From assembly GCA_020631315.1 (NCBI GenBank), contig JAHDHM010000021.1, positions 1-18,886 on the forward strand: DNA of 18,886 bases, given 5' to 3'. The position numbers and the translations under genes were made by a program. This DNA is from Acidimicrobiales bacterium (GTDB lineage Bacteria > Actinomycetota > Acidimicrobiia > Acidimicrobiales > Poriferisodaliceae). Positions 1 to 7,165 of this stretch are shown piece after piece; the stretch's first letter is position 1; every line of letters begins with the position of its first letter. The notes beneath the pieces were generated by a model. It ran no database searches, was not told the origin of the DNA, and worked only from the letters and a program-made list of their open reading frames with translations.

Positions 1-141
1 CAATTCGTCGGGTGTCGAGGTGCAGTCGCCGCTCCACATGGTGTGGCTGTGCAGGTCGACGCGGACGGTGCCCGGTGCACGGTCGTCACCGAGATGTGGA
101 TGCCGCTCGACGGCGGCAGCGGACGGACTCGGTCGGGTCAC
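1..141 (-). CDS. PHP-domain protein, N-terminal fragment (runs off the left edge)
   Basis: Reading the minus strand from GTG at 141 gives 47 codons with no stop before the window ends. Residues 27-39 read VDLHSHTMWSGDC and are followed by TPDEL, which is motif I (HxH) of the PHP (polymerase and histidinol phosphatase) metal-dependent phosphoesterase superfamily. The two histidines, 31 and 33, would bind an active-site metal. The start overlaps the stop of the upstream tldE-like gene by four bases (GTGA), so it is probably the fourth gene of the tldD operon and translationally coupled to it. The first 25 residues are a low-complexity Pro/Ala/Arg/Asp lead-in. Only motif I is visible, so the substrate (phosphoester of a nucleotide, sugar or histidinol type) cannot be named, and the full length is unknown. 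I am confident of the fold and reading frame, not of the specific function. Confidence 0.8.
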   Translation of the reverse strand, partial: MTRPSPSAAAVERHPHLGDDRAPGTVRVDLHSHTMWSGDCTSTPDEL

Positions 142-1484
142 GTCCCCGACAGTGACATGTCGTCGATGGCCATCGACACCGAGGTGGTCCCGCCGGGCAG
201 CCGTTCGAGGTCGGACCCGATGGCGCTGATGCCGAGCAGCATCTTCTGGAGTGTGGTCGCGATGGTGGCTTCACGAATCGGCTCGGCCAGCTGTCCGTTG
301 CGGATCATGCGGCCTTGGACGCCGACCGAGATGTCACCGCTGATCGCGTTCACACCCGAGTGCAGACCGTTGACCCGTTGGATGAACACACCATCGCCGA
401 TGGAGCGAACCATGTCGTCGAAGGAGGTGTCGCCGGCCGCGATCGCCAGCGAGTGCACACCGACTCCGGGAGTGGAGCGGGCGCCCCGCATCGCGGAACC
501 GGTCGATGTCGTACCGGCTCGGCGCGCCGACTCGGAGTGGTGCAGGAACATCGCGAGACGGCCGCGATCGACCAGGACGTTGCGGCGAGTCGCCAGGCCC
601 TCACCGTCGTGGACATCGGCCGACAGCGACAGAGGATCGGTGCCGTCGTCGACGAGCGTCAGCCCGGACACGGCGATCTCCTCGCCCATGCGTTCGGCGA
701 ACGGTGAACGACCTCGCGTCACTCGGTCGCCGCTCAGTGTTCCGGCGAGGATCCCCATGAACGAAGCGACCACGCGCTTGTCGAGCAGCGCCGTGCACCG
801 CAACGACGCGGGCTTCACCGCACCGAGCATCTCGACAGTCCGCTCGACGGCTTCGGCACCGACCGCATCGACGTCGAGCAACGCCGCGTGCCGGGCAGCG
901 TCGACACCGAAGCCGATCTGGGTCTCGCCACCCTCGACGGCCAGCGGTGAGACCGACAACGAGCACGAACCTCCGTCGGACCAGATGTCGATGCCGGCGG
1001 TGGAGACGATCGCCGCGGAACCCCATCCGTCGCCATACGTCGCAGTGCGCACACCGGTGATGCGGTCGTCGCGGCCCTTGACCGCGGCCTCGACGGCCAG
1101 CGCGAGGCGGACGCGTTCGTCGTCATCCATCCGGAGCAGTTCCGGGGCGAGCAGCTCGAGCTCGGGCTGCTCGACGCCGTCCGGTGTCGCCAGCCCCACG
1201 AACTCGTCCGGCTCGGCGAGCGACGCGTTCTCGCGGGCCTCGGACAACATCTCGCGTGCCACGCCCGGATCGAGGGTGCCTGCCGACGCGAAGCCCTGCC
1301 GACCGTCTCGGACGACGCGCACGCCGACGCCCTGGCTGGTGCCGCTCTTCAGCGACTCGACCTCGCCGCCGTAGGCCTTCACCGTGGTGGAGCGACCCTG
1401 GCTCGCGTACACCTCGACCTGTTCGTCGGACTCGGCCAGATCCACGATCTGGCGTGCCAGATCTCTCAGTGCTGCACCGTTCAC
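138..1484 (-). CDS. TldE/PmbA-family protein, second paralogue
   Basis: A 448-residue member of the TldD/PmbA (U62-like) family. GTG at 1484 is chosen because it overlaps the upstream stop by four bases (GTGA) and the protein then begins NGAALRDLARQIVDLAES, as its neighbour does; the open frame runs further upstream, but that extension is Arg-rich non-coding sequence. Family landmarks are the N-terminal VYASQGRSTTVKAYGGEVESL block, the central GTLSGDRVTRGRSPFAERMGEEI block, DGEGLATRRNVLVDRG, and the C-terminal GLHSGVNAISGDISVGVQG block. There is no HExxxH zinc motif, so it should be the non-catalytic TldE-type partner of the TldD encoded two genes upstream. TldD/TldE heterodimers are cytoplasmic metalloproteases that degrade unfolded or leader peptides, for example in microcin B17 maturation and CcdA turnover. 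It closely resembles the adjacent paralogue in length and motif order. Its own substrate is unknown. Confidence 0.93.
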   Translation of the reverse strand: MNGAALRDLARQIVDLAESDEQVEVYASQGRSTTVKAYGGEVESLKSGTSQGVGVRVVRDGRQGFASAGTLDPGVAREMLSEARENASLAEPDEFVGLATPDGVEQPELELLAPELLRMDDDERVRLALAVEAAVKGRDDRITGVRTATYGDGWGSAAIVSTAGIDIWSDGGSCSLSVSPLAVEGGETQIGFGVDAARHAALLDVDAVGAEAVERTVEMLGAVKPASLRCTALLDKRVVASFMGILAGTLSGDRVTRGRSPFAERMGEEIAVSGLTLVDDGTDPLSLSADVHDGEGLATRRNVLVDRGRLAMFLHHSESARRAGTTSTGSAMRGARSTPGVGVHSLAIAAGDTSFDDMVRSIGDGVFIQRVNGLHSGVNAISGDISVGVQGRMIRNGQLAEPIREATIATTLQKMLLGISAIGSDLERLPGGTTSVSMAIDDMSLSGT

Positions 1485-2830
1485 GAGCCGCTCACCGTCA
1501 CTCCGTCGACTGCCAAGGACAGACCCGCGGCACCCATCGGCAGCCACTCGACGTCGTTGCCGACGGCGATGACGTCCAAGAGCATCCGCTGCAGGGTCGA
1601 ACCGATCGTGAACTCGCGCAGTGGCTCCGCAGGTTGACCGTCGACCAGACGGACGCCCTCGGCACCCGTCGAGAAGTCGCCGCTGACCGGGTTCACACCG
1701 CTGTGGAGCCCGGCCACGCTCTGCACGACGACACCGTCGCCGACTTCCCGGTACAGGGCGTCTCGATCGAGCTCGCCCGGTTCGAGGCGCAGGGCGCGAC
1801 ACCCGACCGATGGCATCGAGGCGTGACCGCCACGTACTGCGTTGCCGGTCGACGCGGCGCCGAGGCGAGCTGCACTCCAGCTGTTGTGCACGAAGCCCGC
1901 AAGCGTGCCGCGATCGACCAGGACGTTGCGCCGAGTCGCCAGACCCTCGCCGTCATAGCGGCCGGCGCCGTAGGCGCGCACGTCGGTCGGATCGTCGACG
2001 AGGGTGATGTCGGCTGCGGCGACCTCCTCGCCGAGACGCTCGGCGAAGAGGCTGCGTCCACGGACCACGGCCTCGCCCGAGAAGGTCCCGCCGATGATGC
2101 CGAGGAACATCGCGGTCACGAACGGGTCGAGCACAACTCGTGTGCGTTCCGACGCGGGCTTCACCGCGCCGAGCATCCGGGTGGCTCGTTGACCGGCGTC
2201 GCGGGCAGCGACGACCGGATCGAGGTCGGCGAGACTGCGACCCACCGAGAACCCGAACCCGGTCTGGGTCTCGTCGCCGTCAGCTGCGAGCACGTAGGTC
2301 GCGAGTGACGCCCGAGTTGCCGACGACTCGACGCTCACACCGGTGGTCGATGCGAGCGCCATCTCGGCGACCATGTCGCCGTAATCGGCGCTCTCGACCC
2401 CCGACACCCGGGGATCGACGTCGCGCACCAACCGCTCGAGTTCGAGTGCCAGCGCCACCTTGTCATCGGCACCGGCTGCGGCGAGTGACTCGTCGAAGAG
2501 GCTCGGAGCTGCCGCCTCGACACCGTCGGGCGTGGCCAAGGCCAGCTCGGGATCGGGCGTGGCGAAACGGGCGTTGTCACGGGCAGCGGACAATGTCTCG
2601 GCGATCACGTCGGCGTCGAGCGAGCCGGCGTGGGCGAACCCCTGACGGCCGTCGACGACGACACGGATGCCGATACCCATCGCCTCCGACGACGACAGCG
2701 ACTCGACGGCGCCCTCGTAGGCACGGACGTCGGTCGACCGTGACCGCACGGCGTACGCCTCGATGGCCTCGCCGTCGGCGGCGCTCGCGACGACCCTGTC
2801 GACGACGTCGTTCAGTTCGGAGCCCGCCAT
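1481..2830 (-). CDS. pmbA: TldE/PmbA-family protein, first paralogue
   Basis: A 449-residue TldE/PmbA-type protein. ATG at 2830 shares one base with the tldD stop (TGATG), which fixes the start and implies translational coupling. The N-terminal domain has VRSRSTDVRAYEGAVESLSSS and GIGIRVVVDGRQGFAHAGSL; the C-terminal domain has GTFSGEAVVRGRSLFAERLGEEV, DGEGLATRRNVLVDRG and GLHSGVNPVSGDFSTGAEG, the usual PmbA signatures. It lacks HExxxH, so catalysis should depend on the TldD partner, with this subunit shaping the proteolytic chamber. A 24-nt stretch encoding part of RRNVLVDRG (1907-1930) is identical in the next paralogue (561-584), which supports an origin by tandem duplication. The symbol is given by family resemblance; which of the two paralogues is the orthologue of E. 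coli PmbA/TldE cannot be decided here. Confidence 0.93.
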   Translation of the reverse strand: MAGSELNDVVDRVVASAADGEAIEAYAVRSRSTDVRAYEGAVESLSSSEAMGIGIRVVVDGRQGFAHAGSLDADVIAETLSAARDNARFATPDPELALATPDGVEAAAPSLFDESLAAAGADDKVALALELERLVRDVDPRVSGVESADYGDMVAEMALASTTGVSVESSATRASLATYVLAADGDETQTGFGFSVGRSLADLDPVVAARDAGQRATRMLGAVKPASERTRVVLDPFVTAMFLGIIGGTFSGEAVVRGRSLFAERLGEEVAAADITLVDDPTDVRAYGAGRYDGEGLATRRNVLVDRGTLAGFVHNSWSAARLGAASTGNAVRGGHASMPSVGCRALRLEPGELDRDALYREVGDGVVVQSVAGLHSGVNPVSGDFSTGAEGVRLVDGQPAEPLREFTIGSTLQRMLLDVIAVGNDVEWLPMGAAGLSLAVDGVTVSGS

Positions 2831-4215
2831 CAGGCCGCGGTGCCGCCGACCGTCAGCTTCTTCACACGCAGTGTCGGCTGACCGTCACCGACGGGAACCC
2901 CCTGGCCGTCCTTGCCACAGGTTCCCGGCGAGCCCATCTCGAAGTCGTTGCCGAGCACGTCGATGTCCATGAGCACCTCGGGACCGTTCCCGATCAGGTT
3001 GCCTTCACGCAGCGGCTCGGTGATCTCACCGTTCTCGATCAGGTACGCCTCGGTCATGCCGAAGACGAAGTCACCGGTCGCGGTGTTGACCTGCCCGCCG
3101 CCGAGCTGCGCCACGTACACGCCGTTCGGGGTGTCGGCGATGATGTCGGCCGGATCCTCGGTGCCGTTGGTGACGAACGTGTTCGTCATGCGGACCATCG
3201 GCAGGTGCATGTAGCTCTGCCGACGCCCGTTGCCCGACGGCGCACGGCCCTCGGCCCGGGCCCGCAGGTGGTCCCACATGTAGTCGGTGAGGATGCCGTC
3301 CTCGATCAAGGTGTTGGACGAGGCCTCGTGGCCCTCGTCGTCGATCGCGAAGTGGCCCCACTCGGTGCTCATCGTGCCGTCGTCGATCAACGTGACCAGC
3401 GGACTGGCGACCTGCTCACCGACGCGGTCCTTGAACACCGACGCGCCCTTGCGGACGAGATCGGCTTCGAGGCCATGACCGCAGGCCTCGTGGAACAGCA
3501 CGCCACCGCCACCGGACTTGATCACGACCGGCAGCTCGCCGGACGGGGCCGGGCGGGCACCGAGCTTGGTGACCGCACGCTGTGCGGCACGACGGGCCAG
3601 CTCCTCGACGTCGTACATGTCGAAGAGTTCGAAACCAACGGTGTGGCCGATGGTCTCCCGACCCGTCTGCATGCCCGTGTCGCCGGAAGCGACGCAGTTG
3701 ACGGAGAACAGCGTGCGGACCTGGTCGTCACCGGCCCACACGCCTTCGGAGTTGGCCACGAGGATGCGACGACGTCCCTCCGAGTAACGAGCGGAGACCT
3801 GGGTGATGACGTCGGCCACCGAACGGGCTGCGTCGTTGGCCGCACGCAGCAGCCCGACCTTGGTGTCCTTCGGGATGGACTCGGGCTGCACGGCGATCGC
3901 AGCGGGCGTGGCTCCCGACGGTTCGAAGGCAGCGACCTCTCGACTCGTCCCCGACGACGCGATCGCCGCGGCGGCAGCCGCGGCAGCCGCGAGGCCCTCA
4001 GCGGACAGATCTGCCGTGTGGGCGAAACCGGTGGTGTCGCCGACGACGACACGGATGCCGGCGCCTCGGTCTCGTCCCGAGGTCAGCTCCTCGACACGAC
4101 CGTCGTCGAGCACCGCCGACGTGCTGCGGCGATCCTCCACGAAGACCTCCGCGAAGTCGGCGCCCCGGGCCATGCCGACCTCGAGCGCACCCTTGACGAC
4201 GTTCTCTTCGAGCAC
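2830..4215 (-). CDS. tldD: TldD metalloprotease, catalytic subunit
   Basis: The zinc-dependent catalytic subunit of the TldD/TldE protease. From the outermost GTG (4239) it would be 469 residues, with the zinc motif HEACGH (His250, Glu251, His255) and the C-terminal CGKDGQ motif (Cys441), both hallmarks of TldD and both absent from the two TldE-like neighbours. I prefer GTG at 4215 (461 residues; motif at 242-247, Cys433) because GGAGG lies five bases before it, whereas the SD-like GAGGG before 4239 is only two bases away. The protein then begins LEENVVKGALEVGMARGADFAEVF, typical of the family. An alanine run (about residues 76-84 of the short form) follows the first domain. It is the first gene of an operon with two TldE paralogues and a PHP gene. 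Expected role: cytoplasmic degradation of extended or unfolded peptides, or trimming of a modified peptide. No precursor peptide gene is visible nearby. Confidence 0.95.
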   Translation of the reverse strand: MLEENVVKGALEVGMARGADFAEVFVEDRRSTSAVLDDGRVEELTSGRDRGAGIRVVVGDTTGFAHTADLSAEGLAAAAAAAAAIASSGTSREVAAFEPSGATPAAIAVQPESIPKDTKVGLLRAANDAARSVADVITQVSARYSEGRRRILVANSEGVWAGDDQVRTLFSVNCVASGDTGMQTGRETIGHTVGFELFDMYDVEELARRAAQRAVTKLGARPAPSGELPVVIKSGGGGVLFHEACGHGLEADLVRKGASVFKDRVGEQVASPLVTLIDDGTMSTEWGHFAIDDEGHEASSNTLIEDGILTDYMWDHLRARAEGRAPSGNGRRQSYMHLPMVRMTNTFVTNGTEDPADIIADTPNGVYVAQLGGGQVNTATGDFVFGMTEAYLIENGEITEPLREGNLIGNGPEVLMDIDVLGNDFEMGSPGTCGKDGQGVPVGDGQPTLRVKKLTVGGTAA

Positions 4216-4251
4216 TGCTGCCTCCGTTTCGCGGTCCACCGCCCTCGACTC

Positions 4252-4257
4252 AGGCTA
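4252..4257 (-). promoter_or_regulatory. Candidate -10 element for the tldD operon
   Basis: TAGCCT on the minus strand fits the actinobacterial TANNNT -10 pattern. Transcription would start near 4244, giving a leader of about 30 nt to the SD-preceded GTG at 4215, or only about 5 nt to the GTG at 4239. No convincing -35 is seen. Support is positional only. Confidence 0.3.
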
Positions 4258-4330
4258 CCGGCGCGCTCTCGCTGGCGACCCAGCCCGCCGCCACACTCGA
4301 TTCAGGAGAACGGCCGGACTCAGAACTGGA

Positions 4331-5167
4331 TCAGGAGCCGAACTGCGAGGGGTCGAGGGTCAGGTAGTCGCCCGGCACGTTCACGTCGACGTCGGCTCCG
4401 AAGTCGAACGTCTCGATCACGAGCCCACCCGTCAGTCCCATGAGGTCGAAGGACATCTCGACACGTCGGAGCAGACCCATGTCATCGATCCACACGAGCA
4501 TCGGTCCGCCGCCGGCGAACATCGCGTCCACGGTCGCGTCACCGGTCGCCAGATCGGCGAGATCCACGGCGAACTTGGTCGTCGACACCCCGCCGACCGT
4601 CTCCTGACCCAGCTCGGTCACGGTCACACCGTCGGGCAGGTCGTCGAAGTACGACGTCGGGCTGCCCATCTCCATGCCGAAGGTCAGCTCACTCGACGCC
4701 TCGACCGGCAACGCGATCCACTCGGCGTCGCTGCCCATCATCGACGCCAGGCCCGGCGCCTTCATGTAGGCGGTGTTGCCCGACTGTACGAGCTCGATGC
4801 TCTCGCTGCCGAAGAACTCGGCCATGCCGGACAGGTCGAGCTCGCCGGCACCGCCGTCGCCCTTGAGCTGCATCTCCATCGAGATGTCGCCGGAGCTCTC
4901 GACGGCACCGTCGGCCTCGATGCGCACCGTGCCCTCGTTCGGCACCGACATCTCCATCAACATCGCGAATCGGAACGACTCGACCGAGTCGGTCCGTTCG
5001 ACGACCGCAGCGAGCATCGCCTCGTCAGCCGTCAACTCGATGGTCGGGAGATCGATCGCGGCCTCGGTGCCGCCACCGATGCATCCGGACACCAACATGG
5101 ATCCGGCCACCAGAGCACCGGCCAACCGGCTTCGCTTCGAGATCTGCTTCATCCGCACGACGAACAC
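4331..5167 (-). CDS. LppX/LprG-like lipoprotein
   Basis: A secreted lipoprotein of up to 278 residues. The N-terminus has a basic stretch (KQISKRSR), a hydrophobic helix and a lipobox LVSGC, with Cys29 as the lipidation site. The mature part begins with a linker, then alternating strands around AAVVERTDSVESFRFAMLMEMSV, GNTAYMKAPGLASMMGSDAEWIALPV and VGGVSTTKFAVDLADL. This order (early helix with a Ser-rich segment, long antiparallel sheet, then a thioester-like W-x-x-L region) resembles LppX/LprA/F/G and other LolA-fold lipid-binding lipoproteins of actinobacteria, which carry lipids or glycolipids across the envelope. The call rests on pattern, not alignment. GTG at 5167, GTG at 5158 and ATG at 5152 are all possible starts; AAGGG sits about 8 nt before 5158, and the lipobox is kept in every case. 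It lies 92 nt upstream of the tldD start on the same strand, so it may be a separate unit. Confidence 0.75.
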   Translation of the reverse strand: MFVVRMKQISKRSRLAGALVAGSMLVSGCIGGGTEAAIDLPTIELTADEAMLAAVVERTDSVESFRFAMLMEMSVPNEGTVRIEADGAVESSGDISMEMQLKGDGGAGELDLSGMAEFFGSESIELVQSGNTAYMKAPGLASMMGSDAEWIALPVEASSELTFGMEMGSPTSYFDDLPDGVTVTELGQETVGGVSTTKFAVDLADLATGDATVDAMFAGGGPMLVWIDDMGLLRRVEMSFDLMGLTGGLVIETFDFGADVDVNVPGDYLTLDPSQFGS

Positions 5168-5251
5168 CCTTCGTTCTCTCGGCCGTCATCGGTGAGTGAT
5201 GCCGCGACCACGTCAGGTATCGGTGCGCCGCCGTGCCAGGTTGAGCTGCCG

Positions 5252-5257
5252 TAGAAT
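5252..5257 (+). promoter_or_regulatory. Candidate -10 element, near-leaderless start of the flippase-like gene
   Basis: TAGAAT lies nine bases before ATG 5267, with no SD between them. Transcription would begin within a few bases of the start codon. A -35 is not obvious. Confidence 0.45.
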
Positions 5258-5266
5258 TCGACAGCC

Positions 5267-6289
5267 ATGGGCGCAGCGACCGACATCTCGCCGTCGCGCC
5301 CGCGCCGCTCCGGGCTGATCCTCGTGCTGCGCGCAGCCGTGAGCGTCGGCCTCCTCGTGTTCCTCGTCCTGGGCGTGCCTCGCGAAGAACTGAGCGAGCT
5401 GCGCAGCGGCTGGACCACCCGAGACCTCGAATGGCTCGCCGGTGCGGTCGCCCTCACCGCAGCGGCCCAGGTGCTCGCCGCCTTCCGTTGGCGCTCGGCG
5501 CTACGCACTCTCGGGCTGCAGGCCGCCATCGGTCGGCTGGTGGTCTTGAACCTGGCGGGCCAGTTCATCAGCAACTTCCTGCCGACGACCATCGGTGGCG
5601 ACGTCATCCGAGTCCGCCGACTCGGTCAACGACTCGGCGACGTGCCGCGTTGCTTCGCCTCCGTGGTGATCGAGCGCCTGACCGGGTGGATCGTCCTCCC
5701 CCTCATCACCCTCGTCGCGTTCGCCATCAACCCGGGCCTCGCCCGACTCGGCGCAGCGTCGCGATCGGCGCTCGTGGTCGCGATCGTCACCCTGGTCGTC
5801 TTGCTGCTCGTCGTCATCGTCACCGAGCTCCCGATCGTCGGGCGACGACTCCAGGGCAACGGTGCCATCCGGCGCGCCCTGACCGGCCTGCATCTCGGGG
5901 TCGGTGAGTTCCGTCGTCGCCCGAGGGCCATCGGCGACCTGGTCAGCGTCGGCGTCCTCTACCAGTTGGCCCTCGTGGCAGCCACGGCCCTCGCCGCCGA
6001 GGCGATCGGCATCGACGTGTCACCCACCGCGTGGCTCGCGTTCGCTCCCGCGGTATTGATCGCCCAGGTCCTCCCGCTGTCGATCGGCGGGTTGGGGCTG
6101 CGCGAAGGTGCGCTCGTCCTGTACCTCGGACCACTCGGCGTCAGCGACGCCGAAGCCATCCTCCTCGGGCTCATCCTCTACGCGCTCAACCTCGTCGTGT
6201 CGCTCGTCGGCGCGCCGGCGTTCCTGTTCGGCTGGCTCCGGGCCGAGGACCGCAGCCTGTCCCTCTCCGACACAGGGGCCGAATCGTGA
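5267..6289 (+). CDS. Flippase-like integral membrane protein (LPG synthase TM / UPF0104 family)
   Basis: A 340-residue polytopic membrane protein. The order of features fits the lysylphosphatidylglycerol-synthase transmembrane (flippase-like, AglD/UPF0104) family: a first helix (LILVLRAAVSVGLLVFLVLG), then AFRWRSALRTLG, the conserved NLAGQFISNFLPTTIGGDVIRVRRL segment, ERLTGWIVLPLITLVAF, and a C-terminal VLPLSIGGLGLREGALVLYLGPLG motif that family members share. About eight hydrophobic helices are visible. Members are implicated in moving lipids or lipid-linked sugars across the membrane, but substrates are mostly unproven. There is no cytosolic aminoacyl-transferase domain, so this is not an MprF-type LPG synthase. 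Its stop overlaps the next gene by four bases (GTGA), a PAP2-family enzyme, which suggests a joint role in lipid or polyprenyl-phosphate handling. A TAGAAT -10 sits nine bases before the ATG. Confidence 0.88.
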   Translation: MGAATDISPSRPRRSGLILVLRAAVSVGLLVFLVLGVPREELSELRSGWTTRDLEWLAGAVALTAAAQVLAAFRWRSALRTLGLQAAIGRLVVLNLAGQFISNFLPTTIGGDVIRVRRLGQRLGDVPRCFASVVIERLTGWIVLPLITLVAFAINPGLARLGAASRSALVVAIVTLVVLLLVVIVTELPIVGRRLQGNGAIRRALTGLHLGVGEFRRRPRAIGDLVSVGVLYQLALVAATALAAEAIGIDVSPTAWLAFAPAVLIAQVLPLSIGGLGLREGALVLYLGPLGVSDAEAILLGLILYALNLVVSLVGAPAFLFGWLRAEDRSLSLSDTGAES

Positions 6290-7110
6290 CCACCACCGTC
6301 ATGGACGACCGCACCGCGATCCGCCGCCGTTGGTGGCTCGAGATCGTCTACGTCCTCGCCTTCTACGTCGTCTACTCGTTCATCCGGAACCAGTTCGGCA
6401 GTGGCGGCAACTTCGCCGTCGGACCGCAACGAGCCCTCGACAACGCGTTGTTGATCATCGACATGGAGCGCGCCGTCGGTCTCTACGTCGAGCTCGACAT
6501 CCAGCGGTGGTTCATCGACTGGACCTGGTTCATCTGGTTCTGGAACGTCTTCTACGGCAGCCTGCACTTCGTCGTGACCGGCGGCGTGATGGTCTTTCTG
6601 TACCTCCATGCACCGTTCCGCTACCGGCGGTACCGCAACATCCTCTCGGCCACGACCGCGCTCGCGCTCATCGGTTTCTCCTTGTTCCCGCTGATGCCAC
6701 CGCGACTGCTCAACGCCGGCGGCGAGTACGGCGCCATGCGCGCCGACCACGACTACGTCGACACGTTGGCCGAGATCGGTGGCCTCTGGTCGTTCGACTC
6801 GGGCACGATGCAGGCCATCTCCAACCAGTGGGCGGCGATGCCCAGCCTCCACGTCGGTTGGGCGTTGTGGTGCACGTTGGCGCTCTATCCGGTCCTGACC
6901 AAGCGATGGAGTCGCGTCGCCATCGCCAGCTATCCCGTCCTCACCACCTTCGCCATCGTCGTCACCGGCAACCACTTCTGGCTCGACGCGGTGGGCGGCG
7001 CGCTGACCCTCTGGGTCGGCTGGCAGGTCGGGCATCGAGCGTCGATGTGGATCGCGGCCCGCCCCACCGAAGCGCGTCCTGGTGTCCCCTCCGAGCCGGA
7101 CTCGCTCTAG
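6286..7110 (+). CDS. PAP2-family membrane enzyme (inositolphosphotransferase-like)
   Basis: A 274-residue membrane protein. GTG at 6286 overlaps the previous stop (GTGA); the ATG at 6301 is a less coupled alternative. Hydrophobic helices occur near residues 17-33, 80-107, 118-137, 190-204 and 211-228. The PAP2 active site is split: MPSLHVGW (His189, motif C2) and VVTGNHFWLDAVGG (His230 and Asp234, motif C3). The FPLMPPRLL segment before the loop and the YxRYRN stretch recall the PAP2_3 group, which includes yeast Aur1/Ipt-type inositolphosphoceramide synthases and bacterial relatives. These enzymes remove or transfer a phosphate or phospho-head-group on a lipid at the outer face of the membrane. 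The substrate is unknown here. Coupling to a flippase-like protein suggests the pair handles the same lipid. The next gene, dxs, begins 55 nt later and makes isoprenoid precursors, but a functional link is only inference. Confidence 0.87.
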   Translation: MTTTVMDDRTAIRRRWWLEIVYVLAFYVVYSFIRNQFGSGGNFAVGPQRALDNALLIIDMERAVGLYVELDIQRWFIDWTWFIWFWNVFYGSLHFVVTGGVMVFLYLHAPFRYRRYRNILSATTALALIGFSLFPLMPPRLLNAGGEYGAMRADHDYVDTLAEIGGLWSFDSGTMQAISNQWAAMPSLHVGWALWCTLALYPVLTKRWSRVAIASYPVLTTFAIVVTGNHFWLDAVGGALTLWVGWQVGHRASMWIAARPTEARPGVPSEPDSL

Positions 7111-7120
7111 CCTGTTCATT

Positions 7121-7130
7121 CGAACGTTCG
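7121..7130. repeat. 10-bp perfect palindrome in the dxs upstream region
   Basis: CGAACGTTCG is self-complementary and lies 36 bases before the dxs start codon, inside the 55-nt gap after the PAP2 gene. It could be an operator half-site pair or chance; GAAC and GTTC are directly adjacent, unlike the spaced LexA box of Gram-positive bacteria. Confidence 0.3.
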
Positions 7131-7165
7131 CGACCGTCACGCAACGACGCGTGGGGAGCCGGCCG

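Noticed and set aside
43..1374. Plus-strand open frame (443 codons) opposite the second tldE
   Set aside because: Ser/Arg/Thr-rich composition without hydrophobic core pattern; the minus strand carries the real gene.
1485..1802. N-terminal extension of the second TldE-like frame
   Set aside because: The extra 106 residues are Arg-rich and overlap the coding region of the first paralogue; the GTGA overlap gives a far better start.
2140..4443. Long plus-strand open frame (767 codons) opposite tldD and tldE
   Set aside because: The translation is dominated by Arg/Pro/Gly/His with no domain, and the opposite strand encodes clear TldD/TldE motifs. Long antisense frames are expected at this GC content.
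7121..7130. CGAACGTTCG as a LexA/SOS box
   Set aside because: The SOS box of Gram-positive bacteria needs GAAC and GTTC separated by about four bases; here they are adjacent.
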